9,102 nt of DNA, taken from assembly GCA_905612385.1 (NCBI GenBank), contig CAJQRR010000051.1, positions 1-9,102 on the forward strand. The letters run 5' to 3'. Shown piece after piece: positions 1-7,531 of the stretch. Origin of the DNA: an uncultured Candidatus Pelagibacter sp. GTDB taxonomy: Bacteria > Pseudomonadota > Alphaproteobacteria > Pelagibacterales > Pelagibacteraceae. A program made the translations under genes and the position numbers. How positions within the stretch are numbered: position 1 is the stretch's first letter; each line of letters opens with the position of its first letter. Below the pieces are notes generated by a model. It ran no database searches. It was not told where the DNA came from and saw nothing but the letters and a program-made list of their open reading frames with translations.

Positions 1-783
1 CTTAAAATCTATGTTTTTAGATATCTTGTTGTCAATTTCATCAATTGCATCAAAAAAAGCCTGATTAAATTCATCTACACCCAATAAGTTTTTTGGTGTC
101 AATATCACATATGAAAAATCAATATAATCTTGCTTAAGTTTTTCTGAATTTTCATCAATAAAAATTTTAATTTCCTGATTGGTAAATTCATCAACTTTTT
201 TATAAAATCTATTTAATTTAATAAATTCAATATCTAATTTTCTATTGTTTTCTATAAAATATTTATTAGTTAAAAACTTGGGAGATTTCGCTCCACCACT
301 TATATATGCAAATAATTCTTTTTGTAGAACGTTATTCTTTAATTTTATTTCATACATCGCTGCACTCATACTATTTGTAAGTAAAAACTTTTCATAAAGA
401 GTTCTTTTAAAATTACCATTTTCATCTAGAAAGTTTTTATTTTTCTTAAGAGTTTCTACAATTACCTCATCTGATATGACTAGGTCTAAATTTTTTATTT
501 CAAGTTCAAGTAAAGTCATTGAAACCATAGAAGACAAAAGCTCCTCAATTACATTTTTATCGATATTCTCTTTTATTACTTGCTGACTTAAGCCAGATTG
601 ATTTAGGTAATCCATGAAATCTTGCGTAGAGATATTAGTGTTATTTATTTTAGCTATATTATTTTGATTTCCTGTGCTAAATCCCCCCCCAAATCCACCA
701 AAGCCAAAAGCTATTATAATAACAAAAATCAGTATTAAGCCACCAATTTTTTTTTTTGTAAAATTTCTTAATGGATTTATCAT
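1..783 (-). CDS. ppiD: PpiD/SurA-type periplasmic folding chaperone, N-terminal part (runs off left edge)
   Basis: An open frame runs from an ATG at 783-781 leftward to base 1 with no stop, giving 261 codons of a longer gene. The protein starts with a short basic segment (MINPLRNFTKKK) and one hydrophobic membrane segment at about residues 14-29. A glycine-rich hinge (residues 27-34) and then IAKINNTNIS at about 43-52 follow. That IAxIN(N)xxIS motif opens the SurA_N-like chaperone domain, and QDFMDYL follows it directly. The rest is charged and helical, as expected of PpiD, which is anchored in the inner membrane and helps outer-membrane and exported proteins fold. PpiD proteins are usually around 600 residues, so the PPIase (parvulin) domain would lie beyond the window and cannot be judged. 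Codons 9-13 contain an A11 run and codons 32-34 a G8 run, an unusual pair of slippage-prone tracts. It is divergent from tpiA. The family call rests on N-terminal architecture; a generic SurA_N protein is the alternative. Confidence 0.85.
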   Translation of the reverse strand, partial: MINPLRNFTKKKIGGLILIFVIIIAFGFGGFGGGFSTGNQNNIAKINNTNISTQDFMDYLNQSGLSQQVIKENIDKNVIEELLSSMVSMTLLELEIKNLDLVISDEVIVETLKKNKNFLDENGNFKRTLYEKFLLTNSMSAAMYEIKLKNNVLQKELFAYISGGAKSPKFLTNKYFIENNRKLDIEFIKLNRFYKKVDEFTNQEIKIFIDENSEKLKQDYIDFSYVILTPKNLLGVDEFNQAFFDAIDEIDNKISKNIDFK

Positions 784-839
784 TACATTATTAATTTATT
801 GATCTTTAAAATATCAAGCTATAGATTAAATTTTTCATT
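784..839. promoter_or_regulatory. divergent ppiD/tpiA intergenic spacer, probable promoter region
   Basis: This 56-bp, almost purely A/T spacer lies between the outward-facing starts of ppiD and tpiA, so promoters for both directions must lie here or extend into the genes. Toward tpiA the best sigma-70-like pair I can see is TTGATC (799-804) with TAGATT (822-827) at 17-bp spacing; each matches four of six consensus bases. TATAGA at 820-825 is an alternative -10. On the other strand TTGATA (816-811) matches five of six, but the -10 position would then sit almost on the ppiD start codon. No Shine-Dalgarno sequence precedes either ATG. In DNA this AT-rich such matches arise easily, so the exact boxes are weak. 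Confidence 0.3.
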
Positions 840-1580
840 ATGACAAATAAATATATGTATTTTGTAGCTAATTGGAAAATGTATGGGAATTTATCCTCCC
901 TAAATACATTGGATAAAGTTATTAAATTTTCAAAATCTAAAGAAATAAAGGGAGGTAGATTAATTTATTGTCCTCCAAATACTTTAATAAGTTCTTTTTC
1001 AAAAAAATTCAATAATTGTCAAATTGGTATTGGTGGGCAAAATTGTCATGAAAGTAAAGATTATGGCGCCCAAACAGGTCATGTTAATTCTCGTATGTTA
1101 AAAAATATTGGTGCTCATTTTGTCATTATTGGTCATTCAGAAAATAGAGAATGTGGTGAAAGTGACAAACTAATTAATCTAAAAATAAAAAGTGCTCTTG
1201 AGGCCAAATTAAAAGTTATTTTTTGTATTGGTGAAACCTTAAGTGAAAAAAGAAAAAAAAAGACTTACTCAATTTTATCTAAACAAATCAAAATTGGTTT
1301 AAAAAATATTAAAAATAAATCAAATATATTTTTAGCTTATGAACCTGTTTGGGCTATAGGTAGTGGCCTTATTCCAAAATCTAAAGATCTTTTTAAAACA
1401 GTAGAATTCATCAAAAGTAAATTTAAAGATAAATTACCAAAAATTTTATATGGGGGTTCTGTAAATCCCCAAAATATAACAAACTTAAGAGAAATTAATA
1501 ATATTGATGGTTTTTTAATTGGTGGAGCATCTCAAAATGCTAAAAAATTTATTGATATAGTCAAAAAAACATATAGTTAA
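840..1580 (+). CDS. tpiA: Triosephosphate isomerase
   Basis: TpiA interconverts dihydroxyacetone phosphate and glyceraldehyde 3-phosphate in the cytosol, in glycolysis and gluconeogenesis. The 246 residues match the family's usual length (about 250) and its order of motifs. The phosphate and substrate residues N11 and K13 lie in ANWKM. The electrophile H99 lies in IIGHSENR, and the catalytic base E168 in AYEPVWAIGSG, which also forms flexible loop 6. GGS (205-207) and GG (228-229) complete the phosphate grip. Two small departures from the common pattern are asparagine 102, where HSERR has its first arginine, and serine 175, where loop 6 usually has GTG. Both are peripheral, and the enzyme should be active. 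The ATG at 840 is preferred; an in-frame ATG five codons on would leave almost nothing before beta-strand 1. secG follows after 5 bp, so the two are probably cotranscribed. Confidence 0.97.
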   Translation: MTNKYMYFVANWKMYGNLSSLNTLDKVIKFSKSKEIKGGRLIYCPPNTLISSFSKKFNNCQIGIGGQNCHESKDYGAQTGHVNSRMLKNIGAHFVIIGHSENRECGESDKLINLKIKSALEAKLKVIFCIGETLSEKRKKKTYSILSKQIKIGLKNIKNKSNIFLAYEPVWAIGSGLIPKSKDLFKTVEFIKSKFKDKLPKILYGGSVNPQNITNLREINNIDGFLIGGASQNAKKFIDIVKKTYS

Positions 1581-1585
1581 CCCTC

Positions 1586-1888
1586 ATGGAAAATATTCTA
1601 TTAGTAGTCAACTTAGTACTTGCAACAGTACTTGTGCTTTTAATATTAGTTCAAAAATCTGAGGGTGGAGCGCTTGGTATAGGTGTTTCTCAAGATAATT
1701 TTATGCTTTCCAGATCTGCTGGTAATTTTATGAGCAAGGCTACAGCAGTAGTTGCAACTTTATTCATAATTTGTAGCTTAGCTTTAACAATAATATCTAG
1801 AGGTGAGTTAACACCTACATCTTCTGTATTAGATATCATTGAGGAAAAATCTAGTGATACTCCCTCAATCCCTGAAAATAATAATTAA
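1586..1888 (+). CDS. secG: Preprotein translocase subunit SecG
   Basis: SecG is the small accessory subunit of the SecYEG channel in the inner membrane and helps SecA-driven export. The 100-residue protein has the family layout. A first transmembrane helix (about 4-22) ends in LILVQKSEGG, the typical SecG loop start. A glycine-rich loop follows (GGALGIG, 27-33), then a segment resembling the usual LxxxTxxF stretch (FMLSRSAGNFMSKAT), and a second helix (about 52-71). The C-terminal tail (72-100) is acidic and poorly conserved, as is usual in alphaproteobacteria. The tpiA-secG-pyrG order is a common alphaproteobacterial arrangement and supports the call. The start lies 5 bp after the tpiA stop, with no ribosome-binding site visible. 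A 40-bp gap to pyrG follows. Confidence 0.95.
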   Translation: MENILLVVNLVLATVLVLLILVQKSEGGALGIGVSQDNFMLSRSAGNFMSKATAVVATLFIICSLALTIISRGELTPTSSVLDIIEEKSSDTPSIPENNN

Positions 1889-1928
1889 TCCTTTTAAATT
1901 CATTAATTAATCGCTATAAGATAATACC

Positions 1929-3545
1929 ATGGCGCGATTTATTTTTGTCACCGGTGGTGTGGTTTCTTCATTAGGAAAAGGTCTTTCTTCAGCTTCTCTT
2001 GCTTACTTATTACAATCTAGGGGTTTTAATGTACGTTTAAGAAAATTAGATCCTTATTTAAATGTTGATCCAGGAACGATGAGTCCTTTTCAGCATGGTG
2101 AAGTTTTTGTAACAGATGATGGTGCAGAAACAGATTTAGATTTAGGTCATTATGAAAGATTTTCTGGAATATCTGCAAAAAAATCTGACAATATTACAAC
2201 AGGAAAAATTTATAGTGATGTCTTAAAAAAAGAACGTAAGGGAGGATACCTTGGAAAAACAGTTCAAGTTATTCCACATATAACTGACCGTATTAAAGAT
2301 TTTATAAAAAGTGATACATCAAAGGAAGACTTTGTAATTTGTGAAATTGGCGGAATAGTAGGTGATATAGAAAGCCTTCCATTTGTTGAGGCTATTAGAC
2401 AATTTTCTAACGATGTAGGAAAGAAAAATGCTTTATTTATTCACTTAACATTAGTCCCATACCTCAAAGCATCAGATGAAATAAAAACAAAACCCACTCA
2501 ACACTCTGTAAAAGAATTAAGAAGTCTTGGTATACAGCCAGATATTATTATTTGCAGATCTGAAAGGCCAATACCCTTAGAGCATAGAAAAAAAATATCT
2601 TTATTCTGCAATGTTGGAATAGAAAATGTAATTCAAACTGTTGATGTTAAAACCATTTACGAAGCACCAATTAGCTTCAATAGAGAAAATTTAGATAAAC
2701 AGGTACTTGAATATTTTAAAATAAAATCAAGAAAAAAAGTTAATTTAAATCCTTGGAAAAAAATCACCAAAATTATTCTGCACACAAAAAAGTCAATCAA
2801 TATTGCAATCATTGGAAAATATGTTGAACTTAAAGATGCTTATAAATCATTAGACGAAGCCTTAACCCATGGTGGTATTGATAATAATTTAAAGATTAAT
2901 TTAGTGAGAATAGATTCTGAAAACTTAAAAATTTCTGAAATTAAAAAAAAATTAAAAGGAGTTTCTGGAATTCTGATACCAGGTGGATTTGGCAAAAGAG
3001 GAACAGAGGGTAAAATAGAAGCGATTAAATATGCTAGAGAGAAAAAAATTCCTTTTTTTGGAATTTGTTTTGGAATGCAGATGGCCATTATTGAATTTGC
3101 AAAGAACAAACTAAATATAAAAAAAGCTACATCCAGTGAGTTTGGATCTGGAGGAACCCCAATCATTGGTTTAATCTCTGAATGGAATAAGGATGGCAAA
3201 TTGATTAAAGGAACCGATAAAGATCTTGGTGGCACTATGAGACTTGGTCTCTATGAGGCTAGATTAAAAGAAAATTCATTGATTAGAAAAATTTACAAAT
3301 CAAAATCAATTCATGAAAGACACAGACATAGATACGAAGTTAACATTAGTTATAAAGATCAATTTGAAAAAAATGACCTTATCTTTTCAGGATTGTCTCC
3401 AGATAAAAAATTACCAGAGATTATTGAGCTAAAAAACCACCCATGGTTTATTGCTGTTCAATTTCACCCAGAATTTAAATCTAGACCTTTAGCGCCACAT
3501 CCTTTATTCTCATCATTTATCAAGGCTGCTAAAAATTATAAATGA
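1929..3545 (+). CDS. pyrG: CTP synthase (glutamine hydrolysing)
   Basis: PyrG makes CTP from UTP, ATP and glutamine. It is a cytosolic, regulated enzyme, and its product feeds nucleic acids, phospholipids, KDO activation (kdsA is next) and IspD. At 538 residues it is full length. The N-terminal synthetase domain begins with [13 protein letters not shown] (6-18, nucleotide-binding loop) and continues with [13 protein letters not shown] (39-51). The Mg-binding D71 sits in [10 protein letters not shown], and E139 in CEIGG. The C-terminal glutamine amidotransferase domain, from about 290, has the oxyanion loop PGGFGKRG (351-358), nucleophile C380 in FGICFGMQ, and H513/E515 in QFHPEF, which complete the Cys-His-Glu triad. 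The stop overlaps the kdsA start by 4 bp (ATGA), so the two are likely translationally coupled. No Shine-Dalgarno sequence precedes the ATG, and no attenuator-like structure is evident in the 40 bp upstream. Confidence 0.98.
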   Translation: MARFIFVTGGVVSSLGKGLSSASLAYLLQSRGFNVRLRKLDPYLNVDPGTMSPFQHGEVFVTDDGAETDLDLGHYERFSGISAKKSDNITTGKIYSDVLKKERKGGYLGKTVQVIPHITDRIKDFIKSDTSKEDFVICEIGGIVGDIESLPFVEAIRQFSNDVGKKNALFIHLTLVPYLKASDEIKTKPTQHSVKELRSLGIQPDIIICRSERPIPLEHRKKISLFCNVGIENVIQTVDVKTIYEAPISFNRENLDKQVLEYFKIKSRKKVNLNPWKKITKIILHTKKSINIAIIGKYVELKDAYKSLDEALTHGGIDNNLKINLVRIDSENLKISEIKKKLKGVSGILIPGGFGKRGTEGKIEAIKYAREKKIPFFGICFGMQMAIIEFAKNKLNIKKATSSEFGSGGTPIIGLISEWNKDGKLIKGTDKDLGGTMRLGLYEARLKENSLIRKIYKSKSIHERHRHRYEVNISYKDQFEKNDLIFSGLSPDKKLPEIIELKNHPWFIAVQFHPEFKSRPLAPHPLFSSFIKAAKNYK

Positions 3546-4366
3546 AAAATATAAAAGTTAATTGTGGAAATATAGAAATTTCAAATAATAACAAAATTTG
3601 TATTATTGCTGGACCTTGTCAACTTGAGACGGAGCAACACGCTATGGATATGGCTGGTAAAATTAAAGAAATAACATCCAAATTTAATATGGGTTTTATT
3701 TACAAAACATCTTTTGATAAAGCTAACAGAACAAGTCTAAAAGGACAAAGAGGTGCGGGTCTTGAACAATCTTTGCCTATCTTTGATAAAATTAAAAAAG
3801 AATTAAATGTTCCAATATTAACTGACATACACAACGCCGAGCAATGTTCAGTGGTAGCCCCTCATGCAGATGTATTACAAATTCCAGCATTTTTATGTAG
3901 GCAAACAGATCTATTAATTGCTGCAGCCAAAACTGGGAAAATTATAAATGTTAAAAAAGGTCAATTCCTTGCACCATGGGATATGGTCAATGTTACAAAG
4001 AAAATTGCTGACTCAGGTAATAATAATATTTTAGTTACAGAAAGAGGAGCCAGCTTTGGTTACAATACTCTTGTCTCTGACATGAGGTCTCTACCTATAA
4101 TGGCAAAAAATGGTTACCCTGTTATTTTTGATGCCACACATTCAGTTCAGCAACCTGGAGGTTTAGGCGAGACCAGTGGTGGTCAAAGAGAGTTTGTTGA
4201 ATATTTAGCAAGAGCTGCGGTTGCAGTTGGTGTTGCGGGTGTTTTTATTGAAACACATCAAGACCCAGATAATGCTCCATCAGATGGACCTAATATGGTT
4301 CCGCTAGATAAATTAGAAAAATTACTGTCTCAATTATTTGAAATAGACAATCTAATTAAAAGATAA
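3542..4366 (+). CDS. kdsA: 3-deoxy-D-manno-octulosonate 8-phosphate synthase, metal-dependent type
   Basis: KdsA condenses phosphoenolpyruvate with arabinose 5-phosphate to give KDO 8-phosphate, the first committed step to the KDO sugars of lipopolysaccharide. The 274 residues contain all family motifs: AGPC (23-26), [11 protein letters not shown] (55-65), GQRGAG (68-73), TDIH (94-97), [13 protein letters not shown] (113-125), [13 protein letters not shown] (136-148), [10 protein letters not shown] (167-176), [11 protein letters not shown] (197-207) and ETHQDP (237-242). Cys26, His200, Glu237 and Asp248 align with the four metal ligands of the Aquifex-type enzyme (C11, H185, E222, D233). The E. 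coli-type enzyme has Asn in place of the cysteine and needs no metal. This copy is therefore predicted to be metal-dependent. It overlaps pyrG by 4 bp and abuts eno with no spacer (TAA directly followed by ATG), so it sits inside an operon; enolase supplies its phosphoenolpyruvate substrate. Confidence 0.97.
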   Translation: MKNIKVNCGNIEISNNNKICIIAGPCQLETEQHAMDMAGKIKEITSKFNMGFIYKTSFDKANRTSLKGQRGAGLEQSLPIFDKIKKELNVPILTDIHNAEQCSVVAPHADVLQIPAFLCRQTDLLIAAAKTGKIINVKKGQFLAPWDMVNVTKKIADSGNNNILVTERGASFGYNTLVSDMRSLPIMAKNGYPVIFDATHSVQQPGGLGETSGGQREFVEYLARAAVAVGVAGVFIETHQDPDNAPSDGPNMVPLDKLEKLLSQLFEIDNLIKR

Positions 4367-5623
4367 ATGAGTAAGATTTTAAAGATAAGAGCTCGTCAAG
4401 TTTTTGATAGCAGAGGGAACCCGACAATTGAAGCAGAAGTTTATTCAAAAAATTTAAGTGCCTCAGCTATTTGTCCATCAGGTGCATCAACTGGAACTTA
4501 CGAAGCATTTGAAAAAAGAGATAGCAATAATAAAAAATATTTAGGTAAAAGTGTTCTAGGTGCAGTAAATTTGGTTAATACAAAAATTTCAAAAAGATTA
4601 AGAGGTGCAAATATTCATGATCAAACACGTATTGATACAATCTTAATTAATCTTGATGGTACCCGGCAAAAAACAAGCTTGGGAGCTAATGCTATTTTAG
4701 CAGTGTCTGTGGCAGTTAAGAAACTTTCTGCAAAAATCAAAAAAGTACCCTTATACAAAACATTTTTAGTAAAGAATAATTACAAATTACCTTACCCATT
4801 AATGAATATTATTAATGGGGGAGCACATGCTAATAATGGATTAAGAATTCAAGAGTTTATGATTAGACCTGATAAAGCCAAAAGTTTTTCAGAAGCTATG
4901 AGAATATGTTTTGTTGTAATTAATAACTTAAGAAAATTGATTGCAAAAAAGGGTTTATCAACGTCTGTAGGAGATGAAGGGGGCTTTGCTCCAATGATCA
5001 GTAGCAATGAAAAAGCTTTAGATCTAGTTGTTGATGCAATTAATAAGTCTGGTTTTAAAAATGGCAAAGATGTTTCGATTTGCTTAGATGTTGCAGCAAA
5101 TGAATTAATCAAGAAAGACAAATATTCTATTCATTCAAAAAAATTTGTTTCGGTAGATCAGTCTATTAAAGAATACAAAAAAATAATAAATAAATACAAA
5201 ATTAAATCTATTGAAGATCCATTTGGAGAAAATGATTGGATGGCATGGAGTAAATTAATGAAACATACTAATAATGTACAAATAGTTGGTGATGATCTTT
5301 ATGTAACTAACTTAGAGAGACTAAAAAAAGGTTTTTTAAACAATTCATCAAATTCGATATTAATTAAACTTAATCAAATTGGCACAGTGTCAGAAACACT
5401 TGAAGTTATTAAGTTCGCACAAATTATTGGATATAAGACAATAATCTCTCACAGATCTGGAGACAGTGAAGATACATTTATTGCTGATCTTGCTGTAGGA
5501 ACAAATTCAAATCAAATTAAAACAGGATCTCTAGCTAGATCTGAGCGTGTTGCAAAATATAATCAATTATTACGTATAGAAGAAGAGCTTGGAAAAAAAG
5601 CATCTATGAGTAAAATTCATTAA
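4367..5623 (+). CDS. eno: Enolase (phosphopyruvate hydratase)
   Basis: Enolase interconverts 2-phosphoglycerate and phosphoenolpyruvate in the cytosol and needs Mg. At 418 residues it is slightly shorter than most bacterial enolases (about 425-435) but carries the complete active site. SGASTG (38-43) is the mobile loop, H154 lies in GGAHANN, and E204 in GDEGGFAP. Metal ligands are D241 (CLDVAANE), E283 (SIEDPF) and D310 (VGDDLYVTN). K334 (IKLNQIGT) is the catalytic base, H362-R363-S364 bind phosphate in SHRSGDSEDT, and K385 lies in IKTGSLARSER. The C-terminus LLRIEEELG is also typical. Its start directly follows the kdsA stop, and its stop overlaps the ftsB start by one base (TAATG). Phosphoenolpyruvate from this enzyme is the substrate of the upstream KdsA. 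Confidence 0.98.
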   Translation: MSKILKIRARQVFDSRGNPTIEAEVYSKNLSASAICPSGASTGTYEAFEKRDSNNKKYLGKSVLGAVNLVNTKISKRLRGANIHDQTRIDTILINLDGTRQKTSLGANAILAVSVAVKKLSAKIKKVPLYKTFLVKNNYKLPYPLMNIINGGAHANNGLRIQEFMIRPDKAKSFSEAMRICFVVINNLRKLIAKKGLSTSVGDEGGFAPMISSNEKALDLVVDAINKSGFKNGKDVSICLDVAANELIKKDKYSIHSKKFVSVDQSIKEYKKIINKYKIKSIEDPFGENDWMAWSKLMKHTNNVQIVGDDLYVTNLERLKKGFLNNSSNSILIKLNQIGTVSETLEVIKFAQIIGYKTIISHRSGDSEDTFIADLAVGTNSNQIKTGSLARSERVAKYNQLLRIEEELGKKASMSKIH

Positions 5624-5925
5624 TGTTAGGGAAATTAAAAAAAAATTATTTTTTATTAATCTCTACTTTTTTAATACTTTATTTTTTCTTTAACCTCTTA
5701 GAAGGTGAAAGAGGCCTTTTTTCTTATTTTAAAAAAAAAGAAATTCTAATAAACCTACAATTTGAAAAAGCTAATTTATCTAACAAAATTAAAGATCTTG
5801 AATTCAAAAATTCTTTATTAAGCAATAAATTAGACCTAGATTATATTGAGACTTTAATTAGAGAAAAATTTATGTTTGGCAAAGAAGGAGAGACCCTCTA
5901 TATAATTAAAGATAATGACAATTAA
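5623..5925 (+). CDS. ftsB: FtsB/DivIC-family septum formation initiator
   Basis: This 100-residue single-pass membrane protein has the FtsB/DivIC layout. It has a short basic N-terminus (LGKLKKN), one transmembrane helix (about 9-25), a conserved GERGLFSYF stretch (28-36) and a coiled-coil heptad region (about 38-70, leucine and lysine/glutamate rich). A terminal motif follows, [18 protein letters not shown] (73-90), equivalent to the family's ExxAREKLGM-KPGE ending. FtsB joins FtsQ and FtsL in the inner-membrane divisome subcomplex that activates septal peptidoglycan synthesis. The position directly after eno is conserved across many proteobacteria and supports the call. The ATG overlaps the eno stop (TAATG), and the 3' end overlaps lipA by 11 bp. 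The A9 run at about codons 37-39 is a simple lysine stretch. Sequence identity in this family is low, so the call rests on motif, topology and context together. Confidence 0.9.
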   Translation: MLGKLKKNYFLLISTFLILYFFFNLLEGERGLFSYFKKKEILINLQFEKANLSNKIKDLEFKNSLLSNKLDLDYIETLIREKFMFGKEGETLYIIKDNDN

Positions 5926-6859
5926 ACCAAGACATCCAGAAAAAGTTAATAAGCCAATTAATCCAATCAAAAAAAAACCTGATTGGATAAGATCTAAATT
6001 AACTAACAGTAAAGAATTCTTCTTAACCAAAACTATTGTTAATCAAAACAATTTAGTAACAGTTTGTCAGGAAGCTAATTGTCCAAATATTACAGAATGT
6101 TGGAGCAAACGTCATGCTACTTTTATGATCATGGGTGATACCTGTACAAGAGCTTGCGCCTTCTGTGATGTAAAAACAGGCAAACCTGAAAATTTAGATC
6201 CATTTGAGGCTTATAAAATTTCAAATGCTGTTCACAAACTTAATCTTAAACATGTTGTTATAACATCCGTTGATAGAGACGACTTAGAAGATGGAGGTTC
6301 CAATCACTTCTTTGATGTAATTACAGCCACAAGAAAAAAAAACCCTCAAACATCAATTGAGGTTTTAACGCCGGATTTTTTAAGAAAGGGTGACTCTTAC
6401 AAAAAAATTTTAGAAGCTGACTTAGATGTTTTCAATCATAATATAGAAACTGTTCCAAGGCTTTATTTAAAAGTTAGACCAGGTGCAAGATATTTTGGCT
6501 CATTAGAACTTTTAAAAAATGTAAAAAGAATTAATAAAAAAGTTTTTACTAAATCAGGACTAATGGTTGGTCTTGGAGAAAGTAAGGATGAATTAATTCA
6601 GGTGATGGACGACTTAAGGTCTGCTGATGTAGACTTTTTAACAATTGGACAATATTTGCAGCCTTCAGTAAAGCACCATCCGCTTGAGAGATATTATCAT
6701 CCAGATGAATTTAAGGATCTAGAAAATATTGCAAAGTCTAAAGGTTTTTTATTAGTTTCATCCTCACCTTTAACAAGATCTTCTTACCATGCAGATGAAG
6801 ACTTTGCTCAACTACAAAAAAATAGATTAGAAAGATATAATGCCCAAAGCCTCAGTTAA
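5915..6859 (+). CDS. lipA: Lipoyl synthase (radical SAM)
   Basis: LipA inserts two sulfur atoms into protein-bound octanoyl groups, making the lipoyl cofactor of the pyruvate and 2-oxoglutarate dehydrogenases and the glycine cleavage system. Both iron-sulfur clusters are present. The auxiliary (sacrificial) cluster cysteines are C51, C56 and C62 in [12 protein letters not shown]. The radical-SAM CX3CX2C cysteines are C77, C81 and C84 in CTRACAFC. The conserved C-terminal RSSYHAD (288-294) supplies the serine ligand of the auxiliary cluster. [10 protein letters not shown] and TIGQYLQPS are further family signatures. The length of 314 is normal. The start overlaps ftsB by 11 bp and has no usable ribosome-binding site. 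The GAAGGAG about 24 bp upstream is ftsB coding sequence and too far away. In many alphaproteobacteria pdhABC and lpd stand between ftsB and lipA; here they are absent. ratA/coq10 overlaps the 3' end. Confidence 0.98.
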   Translation: MTIKPRHPEKVNKPINPIKKKPDWIRSKLTNSKEFFLTKTIVNQNNLVTVCQEANCPNITECWSKRHATFMIMGDTCTRACAFCDVKTGKPENLDPFEAYKISNAVHKLNLKHVVITSVDRDDLEDGGSNHFFDVITATRKKNPQTSIEVLTPDFLRKGDSYKKILEADLDVFNHNIETVPRLYLKVRPGARYFGSLELLKNVKRINKKVFTKSGLMVGLGESKDELIQVMDDLRSADVDFLTIGQYLQPSVKHHPLERYYHPDEFKDLENIAKSKGFLLVSSSPLTRSSYHADEDFAQLQKNRLERYNAQSLS

Positions 6860-7289
6860 GAGATTAATTGAATGCAATAAAGAACAATTAGTTGATCTTG
6901 TTCTTGATATTGAAAGTTATCCAAAGTTTATACCTTACTGTCTAGATGCCAAAATTCATGAAAAAAAGGAAGAAGATAATCTAATCTTAATAATTGCAGA
7001 TCTTACAATAGGCAAGGGTCCATTTAAGGCAACTTATAAAAGTGATGTTAGATTTAATAAAGATACAGACACTATTCAAGTAACTAATATCGAAGGACCC
7101 CTCAAACATTTGGATAATAAATGGGTTTTTCTTGAAAAAGACAGCTCTACTGAGATATCTTTTGATATAGATTTTGAGATTGAAAATAAATTTTTAAATA
7201 TTGTAATGAGTAAATCTTTTCAGTATGGTTTAGATAAAATAGCTGACTCTTTTCAAAAAAGAGCTAAAAATTTATTCAATAATAAATAA
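6840..7289 (+). CDS. RatA/Coq10-family SRPBCC protein
   Basis: This 149-residue protein belongs to the START-like (SRPBCC) RatA/Coq10 family. Signatures are an N-terminal beta strand ([17 protein letters not shown]), then YPKFIPYC (27-34), [14 protein letters not shown] (53-66), [12 protein letters not shown] (86-97) and a long C-terminal helix (about 121-147). These form a hydrophobic ligand cavity. In mitochondria and many bacteria the family is thought to bind ubiquinone and aid respiration. In E. coli RatA was reported as a ribosome-association inhibitor, so database names often call it a toxin. In an alphaproteobacterial lipA operon the Coq10-like role is more likely, but that is inference. 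The ATG at 6840 lies 20 bp inside lipA in another frame and gives a full-length N-terminus, so the overlap looks real. No antitoxin gene adjoins it. Confidence 0.92.
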   Translation: MPKASVKRLIECNKEQLVDLVLDIESYPKFIPYCLDAKIHEKKEEDNLILIIADLTIGKGPFKATYKSDVRFNKDTDTIQVTNIEGPLKHLDNKWVFLEKDSSTEISFDIDFEIENKFLNIVMSKSFQYGLDKIADSFQKRAKNLFNNK

Positions 7290-7324
7290 ATCATTAAATA
7301 ACCATATGTGCAGAAAGATATATC

Positions 7325-7531
7325 ATGACTACAGACTTACAAAAAAGAACAATTGTAAAAACATTAACCTGGCGTATCACTGCTAGTTTAACAACTTTTA
7401 TTATCGCATGGGCTTTAACAGGTGACTTATTAATAGGAGCAACTATTGGAAGTATTGAAGCTATAGCTAAAATTTTTCTATATTATTTTCATGAAAGAAT
7501 TTGGAACAATATAAATTGGGCTAAAAGTTAG
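7325..7531 (+). CDS. DUF2061 small inner-membrane protein of unknown function
   Basis: The 68-residue protein matches the DUF2061 pattern. It has a basic N-terminus with KRTIVKTLTWRI (7-18), two hydrophobic helices (about 19-31 and 35-54) and the signature FHERIWNNINW (55-65), usually written YYxHERxWxxIxWG. Such proteins are predicted inner-membrane proteins of about 60-80 residues and no defined function. In other bacteria some lie next to sulfate-assimilation genes; here nothing nearby is of that kind. It starts 35 bp after ratA/coq10, a gap large for this window, so it may have its own promoter or simply be the last gene of the operon. The bases before the ATG (AGAAAGATATATC) contain no good Shine-Dalgarno sequence. 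Its TAG overlaps the TAA of the opposing cinA gene. Confidence 0.85.
   Translation: MTTDLQKRTIVKTLTWRITASLTTFIIAWALTGDLLIGATIGSIEAIAKIFLYYFHERIWNNINWAKS

Noticed and set aside
947..956. AAGGGAGG-like purine stretch inside tpiA
   Set aside because: It encodes Lys-Gly-Gly within conserved TpiA, with no alternative start suitably placed downstream.
1889..1928. TATAAG (1915-1920) and GATAAT (1920-1925) as a -10 box for a pyrG promoter
   Set aside because: Each matches five of six bases, but they sit so close to the ATG at 1929 that the transcript would be almost leaderless. No matching -35 lies upstream. Such matches are expected by chance in AT-rich DNA.
2840..3235. 131-codon open frame on the minus strand inside pyrG
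   Set aside because: It is antisense to the strongly conserved amidotransferase half of PyrG, and its translation resembles no known domain. It is a shadow of the real gene.
4849..5121. 90-codon open frame on the minus strand inside eno
   Set aside because: It is antisense to catalytic parts of enolase (GDEGGFAP region) and has no start signal or recognisable motif.
5885..5890. AAGGAG resembling a Shine-Dalgarno sequence before lipA
   Set aside because: It lies 24 bp from the lipA ATG, too far to position a ribosome, and encodes part of the conserved KEGE end of FtsB. No start codon lies at the proper distance.
6840..7289. RatA-like gene as half of a toxin-antitoxin system
   Set aside because: No small antitoxin gene is beside it. 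The family name comes from one E. coli study, and the alphaproteobacterial lipA context fits a Coq10-like quinone role better.
7290..7324. Small RNA or regulatory element between ratA/coq10 and the DUF2061 gene
   Set aside because: Only 35 A/T-rich bases with no convincing hairpin or promoter pair are present.
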